From: Tachypleus tridentatus
Taxonomy: Eukaryota; Arthropoda; Merostomata; Xiphosura; Limulidae
Assembly: GCF_004210375.1 (NCBI RefSeq)
Contig: NC_134829.1
Location: 31,636,034 to 31,700,033 of the forward strand
DNA: 64,000 nucleotides
Reading direction: 5' to 3'
Shown here: one piece after another, positions 37,801 through 49,800 of the stretch
How the letters are laid out: every line of letters begins with the position of its first letter
How positions within the stretch are numbered: the first letter of the stretch is position 1
Position numbers and translations under genes: made by a program
The notes under the pieces: model-generated
The model's input: only the letters and a program-made list of their open reading frames with translations
Database searches by the model: none
Told to the model about the DNA's origin: nothing

Positions 37801-40800
37801 ATTTTTGAATAAATTTGTTATTAACTAGAATTTCATATTTTGTTATTAGTTTTTGCCAAATGTTGGTTATTTTTCTGCTGATGTCAGGGATATATGGTAT
37901 GCAGCAGTATATGGTTTCATGATTTTTTGATTCGTGAGATATATTTACTTTTGTTGGTTGATTTTGCTTTTTATCTAGGTGTGTGCGTATAATGTTTTCT
38001 ACGGTTTGTGGAGGAAACTTATTGATGTTGATGAAGTATTGTTTTATTTTGTCTAATTCATTGTTAATTTTATCTGGTGAGCATAGTTTTATGGCTGTGT
38101 TTATTTGGTTTCTTAGTATGTTGAGTTTTTGTTTTGTTTCATGTGCTGAGTCCCAAGGAATGTATAGTCCAGTATGGGTGATTTTTTCGGTGGATTTCTG
38201 TTTTAAATTGTATGTCGGTTCTTGTAATTTTGAGGTTAAGAAATAATATTTGATTGCATTCTTCCTGTTCACATATGAAGTTAATGTTGGGATGTATAGA
38301 GTTAATGTGATTGAAAAAATTAAGTGTGTGTTCTGTAAATCTGAATCCTGCAATCGTGTCATTTACATATCTGTACCAGTATAGTAGTGGATGTAATGCT
38401 GTGGTAATTGTTTCAACTAGTGTCATAAAAATATTGGCTAGAACTGGTGATACTGGGTTGCCCATGGTTAGGCCATTTGTTTGTATATAATTGTTGTTGT
38501 TGAACATGAAGTTTGTCTTTATCGTAGTGAATTCTATGAGGATTGCTAATTGGTTGCTGGGAATGTCTCTTTATAGAGTTCTAAGGCTATCTTGCAGGTT
38601 TCAGTGGTTGGGACTTCTGTAAAGAGGGATATAATATCGAAACTGGCCATTAAGGCTTTGTGATTAAGTTGATTAAGATTAGACTTGATTAGAGTCTTTG
38701 ATGAATGAGCTGGCTGATGTTACATATTCGGAGAATGTCCATGCTATGTATTTACCAAGATTGTAATTAAAGGATTCATATGTGGACAATCTGGTTTATG
38801 AGGTTTGGGGATGCCGTATATTTGTGGTATGCGTGAGTCGGTTTTACGTAGGTAGTAATAATGTGTTTGTGAAATTCTGTTGGTTTTTTTCATTTTTAGT
38901 AGTATTTTGTTTAGTTGCGTCTCGTGTGACTTTGTTGGATTTGTGTGTATTGGTTTAAATTTGTTCGTGTCTGATAGGATGTTATTCATTTTTTGAATGT
39001 ATTCATTCGTGTTCATTATGACTATAGCGTTACCTTTATCTGCTTTTAGTATTTTAATGTTTTTGTCTTGTTTTAGGTTTTTAATAGAATTAATATCTCC
39101 TTTTGTAAGATTGTTTTTTTAATTTTCTGTTTCGTGAGAAAATTATTTGAAAAAATCGTATAAGATGTTGTTTTTAGGTGTTTGTGGAAAATATAATTTT
39201 TTAATTTTTTCTGGGAAGTTTTGCTGTTGGATATCAATAAAATTGTCTAAGTTGTCTTCTTTCTGTTGGTTGTTTTCTTGTTTTTGTTTTCTGTAGAAAG
39301 TATCACAAGTCTCCTGGCTAGATCTTCTAAACATGTTTTGATTTCTATGGTTGGAATGTACCTAGGTGCTATTGCGAAGTTGAGTACTTTGTTAAGTAGA
39401 TGTATTTCGTCTGTGTTTAATTGTCGGTCGGATCTGTTAATTATGAGGTGAGTCAACGGTTTGTCGTGTTGGTGTCTTTTCTGTTGTTTTCATCTTAGTT
39501 TCTCTAGTTTTTTGTTGTGGCAGATCTTTTCCTACATATATATTTCTCTACAAGTGGATTTTCTCGTCATCACTGATGAGTAGAGCTGCATTACAGAAGA
39601 TAACTGTGTAAGTAAGATACTTCTAATGTTAAGCACACATGTTGAAAAAGTTGGTAGCTCTTCTCCAAACGATTGAAGTATGTCTTCAATTGTTCCGTTA
39701 ATATTATATTGAGTATATAAAAAGATCAAATATATTGTAACTTGTTATTATTGTGCTACATTTTGCTACAATGTGTTTGACAGGAAACAGAGTCAAAAAA
39801 ACACCTACGCCAGTAACGTTTAAAGCAGCAGTCAAAGGTATTATGGCGAGGCTAGACATAAGCATGCACCAATTCTTCAGGCTTCCTAGACTTTCATAGT
39901 ACTCTCGAAATTCTCCGTGAGTTCTACACTTGAATCTCGGCTTCACAGGCCTTTTGCTGCTGTTCCTGGACCTATAAATCACTTAGTATTATGATAATTG
40001 TAAGGCACTTGGCATGAATATATTAAATTTAACAAGGAATGTTGCATTAGTTTTAATATACAAAAATAGGACATTAATTTCAACAACAAAATCAATCTTG
40101 AAATTATCTCGAAACACGAGCGACTCAGTATGACATTTTCATACCTTGTTTTACTATTCTTACATTTTTCACAACGACTGATGCACGTGTACGATTTGTA
40201 TACTTCTGTCAAGTTTTAGCACAGTAATAAGAAGTAACTGACATACTGTGGTATTAGTTATATGCATTATTTATCCTGTATTATTTCGAAATCTGTAATT
40301 AATAATTAATAAATTAAATTCCAGAACGCCCTATACATCCGCTCAGCTCTGTAGAAGACTCACCTGTCATCTTCTTTGCAAGGTTTACAGAAAGTCATAC
40401 TTTCACAAGTACACATATCTCGAGGATTAGCCCATCTTCCACGCTGCTTTCCACACAGAATACAGCTATTGACGTCGTTGGTAGAACGGAATGGCTGGAA
40501 ATATTTTTAAGGTGAACAGATGAACATCAGATTAACATCTTTCACTCACCACTCTTCCCAAAACAATTACACGTATAACTAAAACACATACATATATCTG
40601 CATAATAACATTCACATATTTCTTAGATATATATATACTGTAGCACTTACTTGTATCTTCATATACATGGCATAGCCTTCACTTGCTTGAAATATATATA
40701 TACACACACATCCTGAAATTCACAAATGATTTGGATATATATTGTAACAATCACGTGTTTGTAATGTCTATCTTAACATTCACGCATATAAAGGTGTGTC

Positions 40801-43800
40801 TTCAGTAGACATAATATAATATTGATGTGTGTCTTCAATGCATATATATCGTAACGTTCAAATGTGTCTTTAATACAAACAAAATTAAGTTTACTTGTAT
40901 GTTCAATGTATACCACAGAATTCCTGTGTCTACAGTATACATACCATAACAATCAGTTGGGTCTTCTATATGTACTGCACACAATATGCTTTAGTGCATA
41001 TCCAGTAACTTTTACATTTCAATAATTATACAATAACTTCTGTCTTCAGGATATACGACAGCGTTCATGTCTGTCTTCAGTACCATAACATGCACATGAG
41101 TGTTTAACACTTTCACTAAGACATTCATGTGTGTCTTCAATACCATAACATGCACATGAGTGTTTAATACTTTCACTAAGACATTCATGTGTGTCTTCAG
41201 TACCATATCATGCACATGAGTGTTTAATACTATCACTAACACATTCATGTGTGTCTTCAGTACCATAACATGCACATGAGTGTTTAATACTTTCACTAAG
41301 ACATTCATGTGTGTCTTCAGTACAATAACATGCACATGAGTGTTTAATACTTTCACTAAGACATTCATGTGTATCTTCAGTACCATAACATGCACATGAG
41401 TGTTTAATACTTTCACTAAGACATTCATGTGTGTCTTTAGTACCATACCATGCACATGAGTGTTTAATACTATCACTAATACATTCATGTGTGTCTTCAG
41501 TACAATAACATGCACATGAGTGTTTAATACTTTCACTAAGACATTCATGTGTGTTTTCAGTACCATAACATGCACATGAGTGTTTAATACTATCACTAAG
41601 ACATTCATTTGTGTCTTCAGTACCATAACATGCACATGAGTGTTTAATACTATCACTAAGACATTCATTTGTGTCTTCAATGTATACTGTAAAATTCTCT
41701 TTTTCTACAATGTGCACTGTAATATTCACATGTGTTTTCAATACATGTAACGTTACAGTCACATAGGTATCAATATAAATACATATACATGTACCATAAC
41801 AATCACCTGTATATATGATGTAACATGCATTAATTTTCACTCCCACAACATTCACCAGTACCTTTATTATTTACATGATATCAAAAACATTTGTTAACAT
41901 ATACAATATATCATTCACGTGTCTCTAATATACATTTCCTGTAACAGCAACTCGTATCTTCAGTATATATATATATTGTAACATTCATGTGTATTTTCAG
42001 TACGTACACCGTAACATTCAAATGTGTGTTTAGTAAGTACACCGTAACAATGATCTGGGTTTTCAGTATATAAATATTGTAACATTCACGTGTATGTTCA
42101 GTACGAATACCATAACATTTAAACGTGTGTTTGGTAGATATACTATAAGTGATCTGTGTTTTTAGTAGATATATATATATATTGTAACATTCATGTGTAT
42201 ACCGTAACGTTTAGTAGATATACCATAAGTAATCTGTGTATTCAGTATATATACATATATATATTGTAACATTCAGTATTCAGTATATATATATTGTAAC
42301 ATTCAGTATTCAGTATATATATATTGTAACATTCAGTATTCAATATATATATATATTGTAACATTCAGTATATATATATATATTGTAACATTCAGTATTC
42401 AGTATATATATATATATTGTAACATTCAGTATTCAGTATATATATATATATATATTATGATTCTATACTTGAGCATCCCAGATCTTTTCGTAACAAGCTC
42501 AGAACTGACGTAATCATCTCGTCCATTTTTTTTTCTTGTCGGTAACTTTACAGTATAAAAAATATTGATTAAAGATTTATTAATAAAACCTGATGAAAAA
42601 CTATAACTTATACAGATGATAATAATCCAACTATCCCATAATAATAAAATATTAACGTTCCTGTATGATCCTTGAAAGGTCCTCCTCCTATCCTAACATT
42701 CATGTATGATCCTTGAAAGGTCCTCCTCCTATCCTAACATTCCTGTATGATCCTTGAAAGGCCCTCCTCCTATCCTAACATTCCTGTATGATCCTTGAAA
42801 GGCCCTCCTCCTATCCTAACGTTCATGTATGATCCTTGAAAGGCCCTCCTCCTATCCTAACATTCCTGTATGATCCTTGAAAGGCCCTCCTCCTATCCTA
42901 ACATTCCTGTATGATCCTTGAAAGGCCCTCCTCCTATCCTAACGTTCATGTATGATCCTTGAAAGGTCATCCTCCTATCCTAACATTCATGTATGATCCT
43001 TGAAAGGTCCTCCTCCTATCCTAACATTTTGATTACCCTTTATGTATCTAAAGAAATCCTTATTTTCTTTCTAGATTTTCAGCCAGTTTTTTCACATATG
43101 TTTTTACTTTCTAGCTTCCTGTTTGATCACCTTGGTTGTTTCTCTATAATTATTTAAATTATCATCATTACATTCAGTTTAGATTTTTTTATATTTTTAA
43201 TGATTTTCATTAGTTTTATCCTTTATAACCTTGGTGAACTGAAATATGTTTTTACTTGCAGCCATATTTTTCTCCATAAGGAACATGTGTATATTGAACA
43301 CATAATAATTTATTTAAAAAAAAATCCACATTTGATTATTATCTTCAATTAATTTAGTTACGTAATAGACAGCATTGTTGTCTCATCCATTTAAAATTTG
43401 TTTTCTGTTTTTAATATGTAACCAAGTTCTTATTATTATTCTGTATATGCAGCGAAATACCAAATCTAATTGAACAATACATCCGAATATTCCTCAACCT
43501 CTACCTTGCCAACAATTTATGTGTTAGAAGTTAACAATAAATTTAAAATAACATTGTTCCTAGTTCGGTCCACAACCAGTTATAGAAGAAATTCATCTTT
43601 AACTGTTTCTAAGCATCTCTCTCCCTTATAATTTGACTCTAACATTTCCCAATCTATATAATATTTATGTCTTCAATATATATGTTTTATATATATACTA
43701 CAAAATTCACTTTCCTCCTTAATATATATATCACAACTAATATAGATATGTCACAACATTCATATGTATCTTTGATACGAAGACACTCATACACGCTTTA

Positions 43801-46800
43801 GAATAGGTTGAATCTGGCTTTGTTGTTAATGGTGGGATATTTTCATCAATAGGCAAGAATGAAGTGAAATGACACTGTCCGACCATCAACAACAATTCCC
43901 GATTTTGAGCAAAACAGAGAAAATAACAACAAAAACAAACTTTAATGTTGTTCAGATTTGCTCTACCAACAGTGTGTATTAGTTCATCTGAAATAAAACG
44001 GTTATTTACTTGTTCCTTTCAGTGTTTATTGAGCCTAAAAAGAAATGTAAATTGTACCACATCTGTGGAAAATAGGCATACACACATATATATTAAATCA
44101 ACAAAAGTACCTAATTCTTTTGTTTTTTCCATTTTATGACTGGAATACTTTGTTAAAGCGATCTCTTAACTGAATAACCCTGTAAGGTTTGTAGGTTTGT
44201 TTATTATTTTTGTAGATGACTGGATTATATTCCGTAGTTTTATTATTTCATTTTTTTACTAATACAAACAAAATGGCGGAGCTATTTTGGATCCAGCAAA
44301 ATCATGAAGCTAGGGAAGAACAATGTGTTACGTAAAATAAACTTTTCTGTTGCTTTGTGAATTAGCGAAGAAAATATATGTTTTTAAGTCAGGATTTGTT
44401 TTGAATTTCGCGCAAAGCTACATGAGGGTTATCTGCGCTAACCGTCCCAAATTTAGCAGTATAAGACTAGAGGAAAAGCAGATAGTTATCACCATCCACC
44501 ACCAACTCTTGGGTTGCTCTTTTACCGAAGAATAGTGGGATTGACCATCATATTATAATGCCCCCCACGACTGAAAGGGCGAGCATGTTTGGTGCAACGG
44601 GGATTCGAATCCGCGACCCCCGGATTACGAGTCGAACGCCTTAACCCACCAGGCCATGCCGAGCCTTTTGTGGCAGCTAAGCACAGCATTTCATGATCAA
44701 GAAACTGGTAATCCATGTATTAATGGTACTTAATAGCAGAGTATAATAAATATTTCACACTTTGAAATTTAATAAAACCTAGCACGGTATCTGATCAGCC
44801 TTAGGTTACATTCCTTTATTTGTTTTCTGATATAATGCATGAAATATATTGAAGACATGTTGAACAACTATTTATTTATCTTCGTTCATACAATATGTCT
44901 CTAAGTACTAAAGTGTAAGTGAATATTACCTTTATCTCTAAGTACTGAAGTGTAAGTGAATATTACCTTTATCTCTAAGTACTGAAGTGTAAGTTAATAT
45001 TACCTTTAAGTAGAACTGATATACGTCGTAGACGAGAAGAGACGTTACAGCAATAACTTCTGCTGATCCTGTTGACGTCACTGCCATTAGAATCATTAGC
45101 AAAACCAGAAACTGGCCAAATTTTCCCATAATTAAACTTGCAACGATTGGTGGCACAAGACCTACGAATTGGAAAAAGAGGTAAACGTTAATTTAAGTTT
45201 ATATTGAATACGAGAAATGAAATAATAAATTAAAACCTTAGACACTCCTCTTATCAAAAGTAACCAGATAAAGAATGTAGTGAGTAAGAAATACATTAGG
45301 CCTAAAGCTAATGCCTTATTATGAGTGAAGTTAGTTATAATCATGTTTCGCCAGCTTCTAAAAGTCGTTCACGCCCTAACAATTATTGTAACAAATGGTA
45401 TTTGTACGTAGTGTTTTGACAACGACTGTGTTTGTTGGTATCCCTGGGGGTCTTAAAAGTCCTAAATGGGTGAAAAGCGTCGTCGACGATGGATACGACG
45501 AATTGGAATATTATTATTATACACTGTTTTAATTATTTAAGAACCCTAATAAACTAGATAAAGAATATATTCTTAAATGAACATATTAGAACAATTATAG
45601 TTAATTCGCCATATCCATAAATCTGTTATTATATCATGTAAGATATATTTTTGTTTTTTAGCATTTACGTATGGAAGCCAGGCATTGCATCTGTTAATGG
45701 AAGGACATTTAGATTGGATGAACAAATATTACTGAAATATTTTGCTCACAAAGTTGAAACAAATCTCTAAGCCTTTGATCTGATAAGGTGTCTCGTTCAT
45801 CATGCCATGCGAGTTGATCTAATGTTCAGTGGTTGCTTCTATGCTGTCTAGATTTGTAGTAGCACGAATGTGTTCTTTCAAACGATCATGTATCTAATGG
45901 CTGTATTCGGTTACACATGTGGCTGGACTCTGTGTACGCGTTATTTCATAGAGAGTGTTCCTAAGTGTGTGAGATTTCTCTAACCTATTGTCCTTTAGGA
46001 AAGTACTTTTTGACTTCCATGCAATGTTGTTATTGAAAGCTGATCGAGTAAGTATATCTTTCAGTGTTTTATGTACGATATGGGTATTCAAACCAGACCT
46101 CTAAATACTTCATGAAAACAAACGGTTAAAGGTTTATTCACGAAAGGCCTTATTCATGAAACGATATTTTTTTGTTTGTTCTTGCTATCGCTTGTTAAAA
46201 TCTCGTGAAGCAATATCGTAGAATATATTGGTAATGTAACCATTGGATGATCATTGGACAACAGTATTTTTTGAACTTTCAATCTGGTTTGCGTTTTATT
46301 ATCAATGGTATAACCGATTATTTTCAATTCTATTCAGTTGGCTGGTAATGACAGCCCGTTTGGTAACTAATGGATGGTGTACTAGCACTAATGATGGCTC
46401 TTTAACGCTATGAAAACCTTAAAACATAAAAATATAAGTAATATAACTCTATGTTTTAATACTAGCAACGTATATCATGTTTCTGCCCGTCTCCAGTGAC
46501 ACAACGATACGTCTGCGGATTACAACGCTAAAAATTGGGCAAAGAACAGATAGCCCATTACATAGCTTCGTGCGTAACTTTAAACAAACAGCCAACATGC
46601 ATTTTGGTTAACTGTCACCGAAAACAGACGAAATTTATGCTGTTACAGATAAATAAATGGCTTTTTTTTTTCAGCTAAGCACAACATTTCATAATAAGGT
46701 ATTACGCTGCACTGCTCTTCGCAGAACCTAACTTTGAACTTTAGCGTTATAAGCGCAGCTGAACCATTAGGGGAGACGGAGGGTGTAATGACATAGTAAC

Positions 46801-49800
46801 TCGTCAAAAGTGAATACATCTTTTGTGTTCGTCGGTCAGAAGTGGCCTAAAGGTTCCAGTTCTAGGTTGGGTACCGAAAACTCAAAAGTTCGAGATTCGA
46901 CATCATAGAACATTCTCTAAACTGTATGTTCATTATATAAGTGGAAATAAATCTTACTATTGGTTCAGAGAGTAATACAAAGTTATTTTAGAAATTAGAG
47001 CTACTGACTAGCTTCTCTCCTTGGTTCTGAGAGCAATATAAAGTTCTTTTAAAAGGCAGAGCTACTGACTAGCTTCTCTCCTTGGTTCAGACAGCAATAT
47101 AAAGTTATTTTAGAAGTTAGAGCTACTGACTAGCTTCTCTCCTTGGTTCAGAGAGCAATATAAAGTTATTTTTAAAGGCAGAGCTACTGACTAGCTTCTC
47201 TCCTTGGTTCAGAGAGCAATATAAAGTTCTTTTAGAAGTTAGAGCTACTGACTAACTTCTCTCCTTGGTTCAGAGAACAATATAAAGTTATTTTAGAAGT
47301 TAGAGCTACTGACTAGCTTCTCTCCTTGGTTCAGAGAGCAACATAAAGTTATTTTAGAAGCTAGAGCTACTGACTAGCTTCTCTCCTTGGTTCAGAGAGC
47401 AATATAAAGTTCTTTTAAAAGGCAGAGCTACTGACTAGCTTCTCTCCTTGGTTCAGACAGCAATATAAAGTTATTTTAGAAGTTAGAGCTACTGACTAGC
47501 TTCTCTCCTTGGTTCAGAGAGCAATATAAAGTTCTTTTAGAAGTTAGAGCTACTGACTAGCTTCTCTCCTTGGTTCAGAGAGCAATATAAAGTTATTTTA
47601 GAAACTAGAGCTACTGACTAGCTTCTCTCCTTGGTTCAGAGAGCAATACAAAGTTCTTTTAGAAGCTAGAGCTACTGACTAGCTTCTCTCCTTGGTTCAG
47701 AGAGCAATATAAAGTTATTTTAGAAGTTAGAGATACTGACTAGCTTCTTTCCTTGGTTCAGAGAGCAATATAAAATTATTTTTAAAGATAGAGCTACTGA
47801 CTAGCTTCTGCCCTTGGTTCAGAGAGCAATATAAAGTTATTTTAGAAGATAGAGCTAGTGACTAGCTTCTCTCCTTGGTTCAGAGAACAATATAAAGTTA
47901 TTTTAGAAGTTAGAGCTACTGACTAGCTTCTCTCCTTGGTTCAGAGAACAATATAAAGTTATTTTAGAAGTTAGAGCTACTGACTAGCTTCTCTCCTTGG
48001 TTCAGAGAGCAACATAAAGTTATTTTAGAAGCTAGAGCTACTGACTAGCTTCTCTCCTTGGTTCAGAGAGCAATATAAAGTTCTTTTAAAAGGCAGAGCT
48101 ACTGACTAGCTTCTCTCCTTGGTTCAGACAGCAATATAAAGTTATTTTAGAAGTTAGAGCTACTGACTAGCTTCTCTCCTTGGTTCAGAGAGCAATATAA
48201 AGTTCTTTTAGAAGTTAGAGCTACTGACTAGCTTCTCTCCTTGGTTCAGAGAGCAATATAAAGTTCTTTTAGAAGTTAGAGCTACTGACTAGCTTCTCTC
48301 CTTGGTTCAGAGAGCAATACAAAGTTCTTTTAGAAGCTAGAGCTACTGACTAGCTTCTCTCCTTGGTTCAGAAAGCATAAAGTTCTTTTAGAAGCTAGAG
48401 CTACTAACTAGCTTCTCTCTTTGGTTCAGAGAGCAATATAAAGTTATTTTAGAAGTTAGAGATACTGACTAGCTTCTTTCCTTGGTTCAGAGAGCAATAT
48501 AAAATTATTTTTAAAGATAGAGCTACTGACTAGCTTCTGCCCTTGGTTCAGAGAGTAATATAAAGTTATTTTAGAAGATAGAGCTAGTGACTAGCTTCTC
48601 TCCTTGGTTCAGAGAACAATATAAAGTTATTTTAGAAGTTAGAGCTACTGACTAGCTTCTCTCCTTGGTTCAGAGAGCAATATAAAGTTATTTTAAAAGA
48701 TAGAGCTACTGACTAGCTTCTCTCCTTGGTTCAGAGAGCAATATAAAGTTCTTTTAGAAGCTAGAGCTACTGACTAGCTTCTCTCCTTGGTTCAGAGAGC
48801 AATACAAAGTTCTTTTAGAAGCTAGAGCTACTGACTAGCTTCTCTCCTTGGTTCAGAGAGCATAAAGTTCTTTTAGAAGCTAGAGCTACTAACTAGCTTC
48901 TCTCTTTGGTTCAGAGAGCAATATAAAGTTATTTTAGAAGTTAGAGATACTGACTAGCTTCTTTCCTTGGTTCAGAGAGCAATATAAAATTATTTTTAAA
49001 GATAGAGCTACTGACTAGCTTCTGCCCTTGGTTCAGAGAGCAATATAAAGTTATTTTAGAAGATAGAGCTAGTGACTAGCTTCTCTCCTTGGTTCAGAGA
49101 ACAATATAAAGTTATTTTAGAAGTTAGAGCTACTGACTAGCTTCTCTCCTTGGTTCAGAGAGCAATATAAAGTTCTTTTAGAAGTTAGAGCTACTGACTA
49201 GCTTCTCTCCTTGGTTCAGAGAGCAATATAAAGTTATTTTAAAAGATAGAGCTACTGACTAGCTTCTCTCCTTGGTTCAGAGAGCAATATAAAGTTCTTT
49301 TAGAAGCTAGAGCTACTGACTAGCTTCTCTCCTTGGTTCAGAGAGCAATATAAAGTTATTTTAAAAGATAGAGCTACTGACTAGCTTTTCTCCTTGGTTC
49401 AGAGAGCAATATAAAGTTTTTTTAGAAGTTAGAGCTACTGACTAACTTCTCTCCTTGGTTCAGAGAGCAATATAAAGTTATTTTAGAAGCTAGAGCTACT
49501 GACTAGCTTCTCTCCTTGGTTCAGAGAGCAATATAAAGTTCTTTTAAAAGGCAGAGCTACTGACTAGCTTCTCTCCTTGGTTCAGAGAGCAATATAAAGT
49601 TATTTTAGAAGATAGAGCTAGTGACTAGCTTCTCTCCTTGGTTGAGAGAGCAATATAAAGTTCTTTTTAAAGGCAGAGCTACTGACTAGCTTCTCTCCTT
49701 GGTTCAGACAGCAATATAAAGTTATTTTAGAAGTTAGAGCTACTGACTAGCTTCTCTCCTTGGTTCAGAGAGCAATATAAAGTTCTTTTAGAAGTTAGAG

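Noticed and set aside
39143-39456. Additional transporter exon near exon G
   Set aside because: The encoded peptide (Lys/Asn/Gln-rich) belongs to the N-terminal part of the Penelope-like polyprotein.
39540-39600. Hammerhead-like motif (ctgatgag, and cgagaaaa on the other strand) at the Penelope 5' end
   Set aside because: I could not build the three stems around a correct CUGANGA...GAAA core on either strand. It is left as a question for a covariance-model search.
41012-41680. Repetitive 222-codon minus-strand frame (and the overlapping 215-codon frame)
   Set aside because: Both are by-products of a 60-bp tandem repeat. They lie in an intron and have no start context or domain.
45894-46091. 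65-codon minus frame with balanced composition
   Set aside because: No match to the transporter, no splice sites in phase with exons D or E, and no known domain.
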